This document shows positions 17,242-26,148 of a DNA stretch of 64,000 nucleotides, in pieces. Location: positions 168,630-232,629 of the forward strand of contig NZ_FLKH01000008.1 of the NCBI RefSeq assembly GCF_900086715.1. Direction: 5' to 3'. Each line of letters begins with the position of its first letter. The stretch's first letter is position 1. The notes beneath the pieces are model-generated. The model did no database searches. It was not told the DNA's origin and saw only the letters and a list, made by a program, of their open reading frames with translations. The DNA comes from Gracilibacillus timonensis. Lineage in GTDB: Bacteria > Bacillota > Bacilli > Bacillales > Amphibacillaceae. The position numbers and the translations under genes are program-made.

Positions 17242-17940
17242 TTATTGATAACGTATGCCATTAGACAATCTTCTTAGTTCTTGCCAATTCCGTACCCGGA
17301 TCAGATGGTTATCTTTTTCGATAACATCCTTTTCCGTAAGTGAATGGATCACTCGATTTAAATGACGATAGGTGGTTCCAAGTACCTCGGCAATTTCCTT
17401 GATGTTAGACGTTCTCAGCTCCATGCCAAAGTTATTACCTTGTTCTGGTGTTAAGGTAGATAAAAGGTAGCTGGCAAACTTATTTTCCACCGTTGCCAAC
17501 AAGTTGATGCGTGAAGCCGTCGTACAGGTTTGTAGCTTATAACTGACATGCTGCAAAAGCATATGCAAAAAAGGAGGATGATGCATGATATGGTGTTGAA
17601 TATAATTAATCGGTAAGCCAATCATTAAGCACGAACCTACCGCGACCACCTCTGATTGAACAGGAATATCACGGATTAATTCAATGTCACCTATAATGGA
17701 AAACGGCTGGGCAAATCGCAGTAAAAGAGATTTACCTGTTGCGACACTAGAGGTGATTTTCACTCTTCCCTCTACCAAAAACAAGAGTGTCTCCAGTTTT
17801 GCCCCTTCCAACAAGATTTTTTCATTTGCTTCATATTGCTGCAATGACCAAGGCACGCCGTTTGTTTGATTCACTATCTTCTCCAGCTCATATTGCTTTA
17901 ATTTCCTTTCAAGCAATTCAGTATCCTGCATATATTTCAT
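17242..17940 (-). CDS. Crp/Fnr family transcriptional regulator
   Basis: A 232-residue regulator with an N-terminal cyclic-nucleotide-binding-like beta barrel (GAKLETLLFLVEGRVKITS near 55; IIGDIELIRDIPVQSEVVAVG near 90) and a C-terminal winged helix (TSNIKEIAEVLGTTYRHLNRVIHSL near 185-209). No iron-sulfur cysteine cluster as in Fnr is visible, so it is closer to YeiL/Crp-like regulators. ATG 17940 is supported by AGGAGGG 5 nt upstream; an ATG at 17961 contains that site within its coding frame. It is divergent from the HAD gene at 18028. Its ligand and targets are unknown. Confidence 0.88.
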   Translation of the reverse strand: MKYMQDTELLERKLKQYELEKIVNQTNGVPWSLQQYEANEKILLEGAKLETLLFLVEGRVKITSSVATGKSLLLRFAQPFSIIGDIELIRDIPVQSEVVAVGSCLMIGLPINYIQHHIMHHPPFLHMLLQHVSYKLQTCTTASRINLLATVENKFASYLLSTLTPEQGNNFGMELRTSNIKEIAEVLGTTYRHLNRVIHSLTEKDVIEKDNHLIRVRNWQELRRLSNGIRYQ

Positions 17941-18027
17941 CCAATCCCTCCTTTGGGACATTTGTCCTTTTCATGATACGATAAACTGATAAAATGAGCA
18001 TAACAAAAAACATAGGAGTGGAACAGA

Positions 18028-18813
18028 ATGAAATTCGTATTTGACATAGATGGTACGATTTGTTTCAAAGGAAAACCAGTCTCAAAACCGCTATTAATTG
18101 CATTAGAAAACTTAACAAAACAAGGACATGAGGTCATCTTCGCCTCTGCCAGACCGATAAGGGATTTGCTTCCTGTCTTACATCAACGTTTTCATACGTA
18201 TTCAATGATTGGCGGTAATGGTTCCATCATTTCTTCACAAGGAAACATCCTCTCAACGGTTTCCTTTGAAGAAAAAACGCAGGAAGCGATGATCGCTTTA
18301 TTACAGAAGTATCATGTATCTTATTTAATCGATAGTGATTGGGACTATGCCTACACCGGCCCAGCTGCCCACCCTATTTTAAATAACCTTGATCCACAAC
18401 GTCTCGCTAAAAAAGTGGAGCTCGGACAATTAACATCGATCGTGAAAATGTTGCTGTTAACATCGGATCATATGGAGGAAGTTGAAAAAGAACTTAGAAA
18501 AATGGAGGTAGTCGTTCACGTCCATGGTGACGAAGGAGTTTTGGACATAAGCCCACAAGGTATTGATAAATGGACTGGATTACAGCAGTTAGGTGTAGCG
18601 GCTGGAGATTATCTCGCGTTCGGTAATGACGCCAACGATATCACCATGTTTCAGCATGCCATGTACACCGTTATGATCGGTGACAACCCGCAGCTTTTGC
18701 CATTTGCGTCGGAAACACTGCCTCTAAGCGAAAGAATAGAATATGATATCGCCCAACGACTAGAGCAATTGAGTAAACAGTATTCGAGCGAGAATGATCA
18801 GGATATCCATTAA
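18028..18813 (+). CDS. HAD superfamily Cof-type phosphatase
   Basis: A 261-residue type-IIB HAD phosphatase. FDIDGTICF at residues 5-13 is motif I, FASARP near 40 is motif II, and AFGNDANDITMFQHA near 196 is the terminal metal-binding motif. It would act on small phosphorylated metabolites in the cytosol; the substrate is unknown. The ATG is preceded by AGGAGTGGAACAGA. It is divergent from the Crp/Fnr gene and followed after 26 nt by a DUF6508-like gene. It is a distant relative of the HAD protein at 1555, not a recent duplicate. Confidence 0.87.
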   Translation: MKFVFDIDGTICFKGKPVSKPLLIALENLTKQGHEVIFASARPIRDLLPVLHQRFHTYSMIGGNGSIISSQGNILSTVSFEEKTQEAMIALLQKYHVSYLIDSDWDYAYTGPAAHPILNNLDPQRLAKKVELGQLTSIVKMLLLTSDHMEEVEKELRKMEVVVHVHGDEGVLDISPQGIDKWTGLQQLGVAAGDYLAFGNDANDITMFQHAMYTVMIGDNPQLLPFASETLPLSERIEYDIAQRLEQLSKQYSSENDQDIH

Positions 18814-18839
18814 CAGTATGGAAAGGAAGGAACGTATGA

Positions 18840-19268
18840 ATGGAAACTCGAATGACCGGCAACTCTATAGACCAGCTTGATCAAACAAACACAGAGGCAT
18901 GGGAGGGATTACGTGCGATAGCGGAGAAACGGACAGGGGCAGATCGCCAAGTCAACTGGAAAGGCGGGAAGCAGCTTTCTAATCGAGTATACCACATTGG
19001 CTATCCCTGTTATAGTGAACAGATAAGCGAGGTGATCCGCCTATTATCTGAGGTTGGTGCTGTCACCCCGTTATATGTCTGGATGGAACATGGATTGCCT
19101 GACCGCGCCGTTTCAGGTAAGGAGCTAACCATTGGAGACGCCATTCGTACAGCAACTTATATGGTACGTGGAGAACGATTCAGCGAAGGGACGATTGCTG
19201 CAGCTGTAGAAAAAGGGCTGCTTGATCGCGTCTTGCATGCGCTTGTGGAATGGTATGATAATGAATAA
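18840..19268 (+). CDS. DUF6508-like hypothetical protein
   Basis: A 142-residue cytosolic protein with the pattern W.GL.AI...RTGADR near the N-terminus and a C-terminal helix LLDRVLHALVEWYDNE. It resembles small proteins annotated DUF6508; this is from memory of the pattern and not a search. It has no recognised catalytic motif. A GGAAGG site lies about 10 nt before the ATG. Its stop overlaps the start of the following truncated flavin reductase (ATG 19261), so the two may be translationally coupled. Confidence 0.65.
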   Translation: METRMTGNSIDQLDQTNTEAWEGLRAIAEKRTGADRQVNWKGGKQLSNRVYHIGYPCYSEQISEVIRLLSEVGAVTPLYVWMEHGLPDRAVSGKELTIGDAIRTATYMVRGERFSEGTIAAAVEKGLLDRVLHALVEWYDNE

Positions 19269-19701
19269 CCAATCGTTTATCGACGAGCTTCTCGAAAACA
19301 AAGAATACACAACGGAACCGCATACTACTTGGTCAAAGAAAATCGAGGCACTCGATGGTTTTATTTTTGTGACACCTGAGTACAATAATAATATTCCTTC
19401 AGGGCTTAAAGATCATATTGATTATCTGGGCTCGGAATGGCACCATAAAGCAGCAGGTATTGTGAGCTATGGTTCTACCTTGGGTATTGCAGCTTCCCTT
19501 GCACTGCGCACCACTTTAGCAAACCTAAAAATAGCTGCCGTGGAGCCACAAGGAGCTTTCAGTTTATTTAATGATTTCGAACATATAGCTATCTTCAAAC
19601 CAATGGAAGTTCATCATAAACGGTTGGAAGAATTAATTGATGATGTCGTTGCTTGGTCAACTGCTCTTCAATCGATAAGAAAATCGCAAGTACTAGCATA
19701 A
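19261..19701 (+). pseudogene. N-terminally truncated NADPH-dependent FMN reductase
   Basis: About 146 residues that match the middle and C-terminal part of the NAD(P)H-dependent FMN reductase/azoreductase family: ALDGFIFVTPEYNNNIPSGLKDHIDYLGSEW, then a SYGSTLGIAAS loop. The family's N-terminal strand and phosphate-binding loop (GSxRxxSxxxxVA, about 50 residues) is absent. The upstream DNA is instead occupied by the DUF6508-like gene. The fold would lack its FMN-phosphate site, so the product is probably inactive. A strong terminator follows. Either a deletion joined two genes, or this is a degraded copy. Confidence 0.7.
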
Positions 19702-19707
19702 ACTTTC

Positions 19708-19755
19708 AAAAGACAAACCATGATTGGATTTAGTATATGGTTTGTCTTTTTTCAT
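19708..19755. terminator. Strong bidirectional terminator
   Basis: AAAAGACAAACCAT (19708-19721) pairs with ATGGTTTGTCTTTT (19737-19750), followed by further Ts. Confidence 0.9.
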
Positions 19756-20034
19756 ACCAATTAAAGGTAGAATCAAATTTACTAATAACGTGCAGCAACT
19801 GACAGATCTTCCTGTCCTCCTACCGCTCATCAAAAAAACAAATGTGAGCTTTCCAAGTAATCACGTAGCACCCTACTACTATTTCCCATTGGATGTGTTA
19901 GCTGATTTTTATATGGTTCTGCTGGGATACTGCTTTCTACGGGACTCTACTTGACGTACAAAAAACCCTGCATAACAATGAAGCGAATCACTGGTTAAAT
20001 CCGGTGATTCGCCTTCAATGGAGAGGCTTTTACG
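19756..20034. other. Gene-free interval with one hairpin
   Basis: No supported gene. The only structure is a 9-bp hairpin (GCGAATCAC with GTGATTCGC, 19983-20012) without a T-run. It lies just downstream of the small copA-linked peptide gene on the minus strand and may be its terminator or an RNA-stabilising stem. Confidence 0.5.
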
Positions 20035-20127
20035 TTAAAACGGACTATTCCCCGTTATCAAGGCATACCCGGCAAAAACAATCACGACATATCCAACACC
20101 TAAAGAAACCCATGTTTTGATTGACAT
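20035..20127 (-). CDS. 30-residue single-pass membrane peptide linked to copA
   Basis: The ATG at 20127 starts 1 nt after the copA stop codon; the ribosome site GGGAGG lies inside the last copA codons. The product begins MSIKTWVSLGVGYVV, continues with a hydrophobic run to about residue 24 and ends GNSPF. It is one transmembrane helix with no soluble domain. The tight coupling to copA suggests a small accessory of the copper ATPase, such as a stabiliser or assembly factor (inference). It is too short for usual gene callers. Confidence 0.7.
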   Translation of the reverse strand: MSIKTWVSLGVGYVVIVFAGYALITGNSPF

Positions 20128-20128
20128 C

Positions 20129-22558
20129 TTATTCCTGGCCTCCCTTTAGCTTCAAACGCTGTAATCGCAAGGCATTTAGTACCACTGATACCGAACTACA
20201 GGCCATCGCGGCTCCAGCAACCCATGGAGCAAGCAGACCAATCGCAGCAATAGGGATCGAAGCCGTATTGTAGAAAAAGGCGAAAAATAAGTTTTGCTTA
20301 ATATTACGCATGGTCTTGCCGCTGATTTGGACACTGTCGGCCACACTATTCAAGTCGCCTCGCATCAGGGTAATATCTGCTGCCTCAATCGCTACATCCG
20401 TACCAGTACCAATTGCCATGCCAATATCAGCTACGGCGAGTGCTGGTGCGTCATTTACACCATCGCCTACCATCGCTACTTTTTTATTTTCTTGTTGTAA
20501 TTGTTTGATTTCATTTGCCTTTTGTTCAGGCACTACTTCAGCAATTACGCGATCAATACCGACTTGTTTTCCAATTGCTTGAGCGGTCCGTTCGTTATCA
20601 CCCGTTAACATAATCACTTCCAAACCGAGCTTATGCATTCTGCGGATGGCTGCTTTCGATGTTTCTTTGACGGTATCTGCAACGGCAATCACCCCTGCCA
20701 GCTGTTGATCCACACCGATGAGCATAGCTGTCTTTCCTTCTGATTCTAGTTTGGCCATGTTTTCTTCTACGGAACGGATATCTAGTTGCTGTTCTTGCAT
20801 CAATTTTCTTGTGCCTACCCATATCGTTTGCTGCTGCAATGTTGCACGTATACCATAACCAGGTATCGCCTCAAAGGAATCCACGGCTTCTACTGTTATT
20901 CCTTGTGCTTTTGCCCCTCGGACAATCGCCTCTGCAAGGGGGTGTTCCGAGCTGTTTTCGGCAGCTGCCACTAAAGCCAATACCTCTGTTTCTGTAAATC
21001 CTTCTTCTGGGAGAACATCGGTTAATTCCGGTTCACCTTTCGTCACGGTACCCGTTTTGTCTAACACGATCGTGTCTAAAGTACGGGTATTTTCTAGATA
21101 TTCGCCACCCTTAAACAAAACACCTAATTCCGCAGCCCTGCCGGATCCAGCCATGACTGAGGTCGGTGTAGCTAAACCAAGGGCACAAGGACAAGCAATC
21201 ACCAACACCGTAATCGCTGGCACAAGGGCTGTGCGTAATTCTCCTGGCTCTACGATAAAAAACCAGACAAGAAATGTAACTAATGCGATGCCGACAACCG
21301 CTGGAACGAACACACCCGATACACGATCGGCCACGCGTTGAATATCTGCTTTACTTCCCTGTGCTTCCTCTACTACCTTGACAATTTGCGAAAGGGCAGT
21401 ATCCTTACCTACCTTGGTCGCCTCCATCGTTAAGATACCATTCTTATTGATCGTGGAACCAATCGCTACATCGCCTATCTTTTTATCAACAGGAATACTC
21501 TCCCCCGTAATCATCGATTCATCAACGGCTGATTCCCCTTTGATAATCATGCCATCAACAGGTATTTTTTCACCTGGCCGAACCATGATCATATCTCCAA
21601 CGATGACTTCTTCTATAGCAATTTCTTGCTCTTCACCATTTCGCAGCACACGAGCCGTTTTCGCCTGCATACCAAGCAATTTCTGAATCGCCTGTCCAGT
21701 TCTTCCTTTCGCACGAACTTCAAAGAGCTTTCCAAGCAGGACTAATGTAATGATAACTGCCGCTGCTTCAAAATACAGCTCTGGCATACCAAATTGCCCG
21801 TTTAACTGCCACTCTACACCAAGGAAAATACTATAAAAGTAAGCGACAGAAGTACCCAAAGCTACCAGCACATCCATAGAGGCACTTTTATTCCGCAACG
21901 CCTTATAAGCACCGCTATAAAACTGTGCCCCAACAATAAACTGAACTGGTGTCGCCAAGGCTAATTGTACCCATGGATTCATTAACATATCTGGGGAATA
22001 AATAAAGGAAGTAAACTCAAAGTGTGTCACCATCGTCCATAGTAAAGGCAATGTTAAAATAGCGGAAAAGATAAACTTCCCAGTCTGATGACGGATTTCT
22101 TCCTCTTTATTAGTAGCTGTTTCTTCTTTGGATGTTGGAATGCTTAATGTGTACCCGAGTTTTTTGACGGCTTCCATCATATCTTGGATGGTTACCTGGT
22201 CTTGATCATATTCCACAGATACATTTTCTAAAGCAAAATTCACGCTAGCCTCTGCTACACCCTCTGTCTTATTCAGTTTCTTCTCAATTCGATTGGCACA
22301 AGCAGCACAAGTCATGCCAGATATATCAAAAGTTTGTTTATCATGGGCCACATGATAACCTAGCCTTTCAATTTTTTCTTCAAAATCAGATACTCCAGTT
22401 TTCTCTGGATCATAAACCACTTTCGTCTTTTCAATCGCAAAATTAACATTTGCTTCTTCCACACCATCTATTTTATAAAGACCTTTTTCAATTCTATTCG
22501 CACACGCGGCACAGGTCATACCTTGAATCTGTAAACTTACTTCTTTTTGTGCTTCCAC
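20129..22558 (-). CDS. copA: Copper-exporting P1B-type ATPase CopA
   Basis: About 809 residues. Two N-terminal heavy-metal-associated domains have [13 protein letters not shown] sites near residues 15 and 83. Eight membrane helices follow with the CPC ion motif ([13 protein letters not shown] near 458), the phosphorylation site DKTGTVTKG near 507, HP locus SSEHPLAEA near 550 and the hinge [11 protein letters not shown] near 700. It exports Cu(I). The GTG start at 22558 is favoured by GAGGTG 6 nt upstream; an ATG at 22576 has no spacing for its site, and an ATG at 22627 would read through the CsoR-like operator. copZ lies upstream, and a small membrane peptide gene follows. Confidence 0.95.
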   Translation of the reverse strand: MEAQKEVSLQIQGMTCAACANRIEKGLYKIDGVEEANVNFAIEKTKVVYDPEKTGVSDFEEKIERLGYHVAHDKQTFDISGMTCAACANRIEKKLNKTEGVAEASVNFALENVSVEYDQDQVTIQDMMEAVKKLGYTLSIPTSKEETATNKEEEIRHQTGKFIFSAILTLPLLWTMVTHFEFTSFIYSPDMLMNPWVQLALATPVQFIVGAQFYSGAYKALRNKSASMDVLVALGTSVAYFYSIFLGVEWQLNGQFGMPELYFEAAAVIITLVLLGKLFEVRAKGRTGQAIQKLLGMQAKTARVLRNGEEQEIAIEEVIVGDMIMVRPGEKIPVDGMIIKGESAVDESMITGESIPVDKKIGDVAIGSTINKNGILTMEATKVGKDTALSQIVKVVEEAQGSKADIQRVADRVSGVFVPAVVGIALVTFLVWFFIVEPGELRTALVPAITVLVIACPCALGLATPTSVMAGSGRAAELGVLFKGGEYLENTRTLDTIVLDKTGTVTKGEPELTDVLPEEGFTETEVLALVAAAENSSEHPLAEAIVRGAKAQGITVEAVDSFEAIPGYGIRATLQQQTIWVGTRKLMQEQQLDIRSVEENMAKLESEGKTAMLIGVDQQLAGVIAVADTVKETSKAAIRRMHKLGLEVIMLTGDNERTAQAIGKQVGIDRVIAEVVPEQKANEIKQLQQENKKVAMVGDGVNDAPALAVADIGMAIGTGTDVAIEAADITLMRGDLNSVADSVQISGKTMRNIKQNLFFAFFYNTASIPIAAIGLLAPWVAGAAMACSSVSVVLNALRLQRLKLKGGQE

Positions 22559-22574
22559 CCTGTTCACCTCTCTC

Positions 22575-22602
22575 ATACCTCTGTAGGGTATATATATGTC
22601 AA
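22575..22602 (-). promoter_or_regulatory. CsoR-like operator and promoter of copA
   Basis: ATACCTCTGTAGGGTAT (22575-22591) has the TACC...GGGTA dyad of Cu(I)-sensing CsoR sites. On the minus strand it follows a perfect -35 TTGACA (22597-22602). It lies between copZ and copA and would give copA its own copper-inducible start. The resulting leader is very short. Confidence 0.68.
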
Positions 22603-22631
22603 AAAGAGGATCGTGCTGTTTTAGCACGACC
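22601..22631 (-). terminator. Hairpin between copZ and copA
   Basis: TCGTGCT (22611-22617) pairs with AGCACGA (22623-22629), and the minus strand continues CCTCTTTTTG. It sits 8 nt after the copZ stop and may terminate part of the copZ transcripts, raising CopZ over CopA. Confidence 0.65.
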
Positions 22632-22638
22632 GTTCTTC

Positions 22639-22845
22639 TTAAGCGACATCGTATCCTTGATCTTCAATTACTTCGATAATATCTTGTTCATTGACTTGCC
22701 CGGCCTCGAACGTTACATCGACTTTTCCATCTTCTAAATGCACCTTAACTGATTCAACACCAGTCATTTCTCCTACATTTCCTTCAATAGAAGAAACGCA
22801 ATGTCCACAAGACATCCCTTGTACCTTAAGGGTAATATTTTGCAT
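22639..22845 (-). CDS. copZ: Copper chaperone CopZ
   Basis: A 68-residue single HMA domain with the Cu(I) site [13 protein letters not shown] at 10-22. It buffers cytosolic copper and hands Cu(I) to the N-terminal domains of CopA. It has the family's usual length. AGGAGGTCATTCAC precedes the ATG. Two CsoR-like operators, each directly after a TTGACA -35, lie 40 and 157 nt upstream. The csoR gene itself is not in the window, unlike the common csoR-copZ-copA order. Confidence 0.95.
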   Translation of the reverse strand: MQNITLKVQGMSCGHCVSSIEGNVGEMTGVESVKVHLEDGKVDVTFEAGQVNEQDIIEVIEDQGYDVA

Positions 22846-22885
22846 GTGAATGACCTCCTATTATTTTATCTACATCCATTCTATC

Positions 22886-22908
22886 ATACCCCGGGTAGGT
22901 ATTGTCAA
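22886..22908 (-). promoter_or_regulatory. CsoR-like operator, copZ-proximal promoter
   Basis: ATACCCCGGGTAGGTAT (22886-22902) is preceded on the minus strand by -35 TTGACA (22903-22908). A -10-like TAGAAT follows at a 19-nt distance. The operator fills the promoter spacer. Confidence 0.75.
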
Positions 22909-22993
22909 GTATTAAAATTACACTAACACTTGTTACATGAATTGATTTTTAATTCATTCCTAGTAACTGCTAGGACTCACTATTCTTAGGCCA

Positions 22994-23023
22994 ATCATAT
23001 AATACCCCATAAAGGTATGTCAA
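22994..23023 (-). promoter_or_regulatory. CsoR-like operator, copZ-distal promoter
   Basis: -35 TTGACA (23018-23023), 18-nt spacer, -10 TATGAT (22994-22999), with ATACCCCATAAAGGTAT (23002-23018) filling the spacer. The start would be about 140 nt before copZ. The stretch between this promoter and copZ holds no recognisable gene, so the promoter may supply copZ a second start or be a duplicated relic. Confidence 0.7.
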
Positions 23024-23171
23024 TACTGTTAATTACTAAGACTAAGACACTTATGTTTCGCTTTGCTATACAAAGAACACCCATTCCTTGTATAATATTT
23101 AAATATACGTATAGTATTTGCGTGTAGTAGCAAAAAGTATACTATAATTACAAATATGGTGGTGACAGTAA

Positions 23172-23543
23172 GTGGGACACATTTGTGGCAAAACCTATAA
23201 CTGCGAAAAAGAATTGACTCTTTCTGTGATTGGTGGCAAGTGGAAAATGCTTATCTTATGGCACTTAGGAAAAGAAGGAACTAAACGGTTTGGTGAATTA
23301 AAGTCACTGATGCCAAGAATTACACAACGTATGCTGGTCAATCAGCTAAGAGAGCTGGAAGAAGATAAGATTGTCCACAGGGAAGTTTATCCCGTTGTGC
23401 CACCAAAAGTAGAATACTCCCTAACCGAACATGGGGAAAGCTTAATGCCAATATTGGAATCCATGTATAAATGGGGAAAAGATTACCTAGAGAATGTTGT
23501 CGAAGTCGAGGATCAAGTAGAAGTAAGCAGTTCACCAAAATAA
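23172..23543 (+). CDS. hxlR: HxlR transcriptional activator of the RuMP operon
   Basis: A 123-residue winged-helix protein of the HxlR/HypR family. The N-terminal [23 protein letters not shown] has the sensing cysteine at residue 11, then [25 protein letters not shown] is the recognition helix region, and [27 protein letters not shown] forms the wing. In B. subtilis HxlR activates hxlAB in response to formaldehyde; here the hxlAB genes follow in the same direction about 490 nt downstream. The start is the GTG at 23172. A promoter-like TATACTATAAT stands about 30 nt upstream. Confidence 0.93.
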   Translation: MGHICGKTYNCEKELTLSVIGGKWKMLILWHLGKEGTKRFGELKSLMPRITQRMLVNQLRELEEDKIVHREVYPVVPPKVEYSLTEHGESLMPILESMYKWGKDYLENVVEVEDQVEVSSSPK

Positions 23544-23553
23544 TAAGTCAAAT

Positions 23554-23656
23554 GGCTAGAATAAGACGTAATAGTGATAAACCCTTTCTCAGGATCATAC
23601 AAAAAGTGATGGAGAATACTAAGTCGACAACTATTGCGTAGTTCTAGCCGTTTTTT
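23554..23656 (+). terminator. Long-loop inverted repeat ending in a T-run after hxlR
   Basis: GGCTAGAA near 23554 pairs with TTCTAGCC ending at 23649; the arms extend imperfectly inward (taatag/ctatt). TTTTTT follows at 23651-23656. It probably terminates hxlR; the long spacer resembles a repeat insertion into a terminator. The rest of the 23657-23950 gap shows no gene. Confidence 0.5.
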
Positions 23657-23952
23657 ATGGATAGAACTTGGTGATTCCCACTGGCCATTAAATCCGATTA
23701 TACCTACTGTAAAATAAAAAATGGCTGGACCGTAAATCGAGATTTTTCAGACACGTTTTTTAGTCATACCGGTACTCAAAATCTTTCCCCTTCCTCTACT
23801 TTTTTATATTAAATAGTTCCTTCTTTGTATTGGATTGTTCTTAAAATAGGCCTTCCGATGCCTTTATTCATGCCCTTTTTATGCTCCCTTCCTTTAACAA
23901 CACTTGGTATACTTTTGCACACCGAGTTATGCAGGAGTAACTATTTGAGATT

Positions 23953-23992
23953 AAAGTGCGTACTTTTTAGAAATGATAAAACATCATATACT
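23953..23992 (+). promoter_or_regulatory. Putative hxlAB promoter with HxlR-type dyad
   Basis: AAAGT-gcgt-ACTTT (23953-23966) overlaps a weak -35 (TTTTTA), and -10 TATACT (23987-23992) follows after 17 nt. A weak -35 covered by a dyad fits an activator such as HxlR. This is assigned by position only. Confidence 0.45.
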
Positions 23993-24030
23993 ATAGATGT
24001 AACAAATTTTATTATAGGAGTGAAGCATAA

Positions 24031-24669
24031 ATGAAATTACAATTAGCATTAGACCTCGTAAATACAGAAGAAGCCATAGCATTGGTGGAAGAAGTAAAAG
24101 ACCATATCGACATTGTAGAAATCGGAACACCGATTGTTAAAATTGAAGGATTAAAAGCAGTAAAAGCAATGAAAGAAGCATTCCCGCAGTTAGAAGTATT
24201 AGCGGATATGAAAACAATGGATGCAGCCGGCTATGAAGTACAAAAAGCAGTCGAAAATGGTGCCGACATTGTTACGATTTTAGGTACAGCAGAAGATGAG
24301 TCGATCAAAGGCGCTGTAGAAGAAGCGAAAAAACAAGGGAAAGAAATTCTTGTTGATTTAATTGCCGTAAAAGATATTGCCAAACGTGCCCAAGAGGTGG
24401 ATGACATGGGTGTTGACTACATTTGTGTACACACTGGTTATGATCTGCAAGCAGTTGGTAAAAATTCATTTGAGGACCTTCAAACCATTAAAGGGGTTGT
24501 GAAGAATGCCAAAACAGCTATTGCGGGTGGCATTAAGCTAGAAACCCTCCCTGAAGTAGTGCAAGCACAGCCTGACCTTGTGATTGTTGGTGGTGGTATT
24601 GCGGGACAAGAAGATAAACAAGCGGCAGCTGAAAAAATAGAAGCATTAATCAAACAAGAGACTGCTTAA
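24031..24669 (+). CDS. hxlA: 3-hexulose-6-phosphate synthase
   Basis: A 212-residue OMP-decarboxylase-fold enzyme that condenses formaldehyde with ribulose 5-phosphate to hexulose 6-phosphate, the first step of the ribulose monophosphate pathway. LALDLVNTEEAI opens the barrel, EVLADMKTMDAAGYEV near 55-70 carries the catalytic Asp-Lys-x-x-Asp, and the phosphate-binding AGGIKLETLPEV near 170 is conserved. GGAGTG lies before the ATG. It is 16 nt ahead of hxlB and forms an operon with it. In bacilli the pathway mainly detoxifies formaldehyde. Confidence 0.95.
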   Translation: MKLQLALDLVNTEEAIALVEEVKDHIDIVEIGTPIVKIEGLKAVKAMKEAFPQLEVLADMKTMDAAGYEVQKAVENGADIVTILGTAEDESIKGAVEEAKKQGKEILVDLIAVKDIAKRAQEVDDMGVDYICVHTGYDLQAVGKNSFEDLQTIKGVVKNAKTAIAGGIKLETLPEVVQAQPDLVIVGGGIAGQEDKQAAAEKIEALIKQETA

Positions 24670-24685
24670 GAGGATGGAAAACACA

Positions 24686-25243
24686 ATGGGGACAACCAAG
24701 CATCTAACCAATATATTACAAGAGCTTGCGCCAACTGCCGATTTAATCAATGATGAAGAAGCGGAACAACTTGTCCAGCAAATCCTGACATCTAAGAAGA
24801 TTTTCGTTGCCGGAGCTGGACGATCTGGACTTATGATGAAAACTTTTGCCATGCGCTTAATGCAAATGGGATTTGAAGCTTACGTGGTAGGAGAAACGGT
24901 AACCCCTAATTTGGAGAAAGGGGACTTATTCATTCTCGGATCTGGTTCGGGAGAGACTAAGGGATTAGTTTCTATGGTTCAAAAGGCAAAAAGCTTGGAA
25001 GGGATCGTTGCCCTTGTAACCATTTCGCCAGCGTCAACTATTGGACAAATGGCTGACATCACCGTTTCATTACCAGGCTCAACTAAGGATAAGTCCGATA
25101 ATGAATCTACATCGATCCAACCAATGGGTGCCATGTTTGAGCAAACCCTATTACTCCTATTTGATGCGTTTATTTTGCGATTGATGGAGAAACAAGAAAT
25201 GAAGGGAAGCGCCATGTTTACCAAGCATGCAAACCTAGAGTAA
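24686..25243 (+). CDS. hxlB: 6-phospho-3-hexuloisomerase
   Basis: A 185-residue SIS-domain isomerase converting 3-hexulose 6-phosphate to fructose 6-phosphate. The sugar-isomerase loops FVAGAGRSGLMMKTFAMRL (near 33) and LGSGSGETKGLVSMV (near 77) are present. The C-terminal PMGAMFEQTLLLLFDA and TKHANLE match HxlB. The ATG at 24686 aligns with the family start and gives the usual length; an ATG at 24674 adds four residues but has GAGG directly against it. The operon is closed by a terminator at 25331. Confidence 0.93.
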   Translation: MGTTKHLTNILQELAPTADLINDEEAEQLVQQILTSKKIFVAGAGRSGLMMKTFAMRLMQMGFEAYVVGETVTPNLEKGDLFILGSGSGETKGLVSMVQKAKSLEGIVALVTISPASTIGQMADITVSLPGSTKDKSDNESTSIQPMGAMFEQTLLLLFDAFILRLMEKQEMKGSAMFTKHANLE

Positions 25244-25330
25244 CATAAGCAAGATGACTCTATTGAAATGATGAAGATTGAAAAAGGTCGTCATTCTCCA
25301 AGTGATGACCGTTGCCACTCCAACGAATTA

Positions 25331-25375
25331 AAAAAGCCAAGAACCTTAGTTTTTAAAAGGTCCTTGGCTTTCTTA
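25331..25375. terminator. Bidirectional terminator between hxlB and the CMD gene
   Basis: AAAAAGCCAAGAACCT pairs with AGGTCCTTGGCTTT with one mismatch, flanked by A and T runs, between convergent units. Confidence 0.88.
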
Positions 25376-25388
25376 TCATTATCTCCCT

Positions 25389-25709
25389 CTACTCTTCATC
25401 AAAAATCTCTTTCGCCATTGTAAAGGCTGACCATGCTTTAGGCCAACCGGTATAAAAGGCCAAATGGGTAATTAATTCGACGATTTCGTCTTTGGTTACA
25501 CCATTTTGTTTGGCTATGTTTAGATGAGCCTCTAATTGAGGAGCACCTTGCGTCATCAAACTGGCACAAGTAATCATACTGCGGTCACGAGGAGATAATT
25601 CTGACTCTCTAGACCACACTTCGCCAAATAAGACATCATCATTCAAGCCTGCAAATTGTGGAGCAAACTCTCCTAGATTGTCACGACCTGCTGTTTGTTT
25701 TTTTGCCAT
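25389..25709 (-). CDS. Carboxymuconolactone decarboxylase (CMD) family protein
   Basis: A 106-residue all-helical CMD/AhpD-like protein. The motif pattern SELSPRDRSMITCASLMTQG then LEAHLNIAKQNGVTKDEIVELITHLAFYTG is that of gamma-carboxymuconolactone decarboxylase homologues. It has only a single cysteine (TCASL) and so lacks the CxxC peroxidase site of AhpD. In bacilli such genes often accompany electrophile-response or cupin genes, and here it follows a cupin gene after 22 nt. The enzymatic role is unproven. AAAGAGGGAT precedes the ATG. Confidence 0.88.
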   Translation of the reverse strand: MAKKQTAGRDNLGEFAPQFAGLNDDVLFGEVWSRESELSPRDRSMITCASLMTQGAPQLEAHLNIAKQNGVTKDEIVELITHLAFYTGWPKAWSAFTMAKEIFDEE

Positions 25710-25731
25710 CGTTTATCCCTCTTTCTCTTAA

Positions 25732-26148
25732 TTATTGTGCATCTAGCTGGGAATAAATATCGTCTGAAACAGGTTCCAGCCATTCTGGGGTTCCAGCGGT
25801 TATTGCGATATGCTCAAACCAGCTATCTTTTGTCGCACCATGCCAATGTTTAATACCGTCATGCGTCACAATGACATCACCAGCTTGTAAAAATTGTGCC
25901 TCTTGCCCGTCTTCTTGGTACCATCCTTCTCCACCAGTTACTAACAAAATCTGAAAGCCATCATGATGGATATGCCAATTGTTCCGACAACCAGGCTCAA
26001 ACGTCACATTCCCTACGCCAACATTTACATCGGGATCTGATACCAAACCTTGCAAATAGCTTTGTCCGACAAAGTATTGCGCAAACGCATCATTTTTTTC
26101 TCCTATTGGAAAAATCACACCATTTTTTACTTCTTCATGTTTTGCCAT
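25732..26148 (-). CDS. Cupin domain protein
   Basis: A 138-residue single-domain cupin. Cupin motif 1 is GCRNNWHIHHDGFQILLVTGG near 54-74 with the HxH metal ligands, and motif 2 is LQAGDVIVTHDGIKHWHGA near 88-106. It resembles YhhW/TTHA-like small cupins found beside CMD proteins. Together they may process a ring-cleavage or electrophilic metabolite. GGAGGTATG precedes the ATG closely. It is first gene of a two-gene operon with the CMD gene. No operator was recognised upstream. Confidence 0.88.
   Translation of the reverse strand: MAKHEEVKNGVIFPIGEKNDAFAQYFVGQSYLQGLVSDPDVNVGVGNVTFEPGCRNNWHIHHDGFQILLVTGGEGWYQEDGQEAQFLQAGDVIVTHDGIKHWHGATKDSWFEHIAITAGTPEWLEPVSDDIYSQLDAQ

Noticed and set aside
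19724..19954. 76-codon frame after the truncated reductase
   Set aside because: It begins within a terminator hairpin and shows no protein-like composition or start signal.
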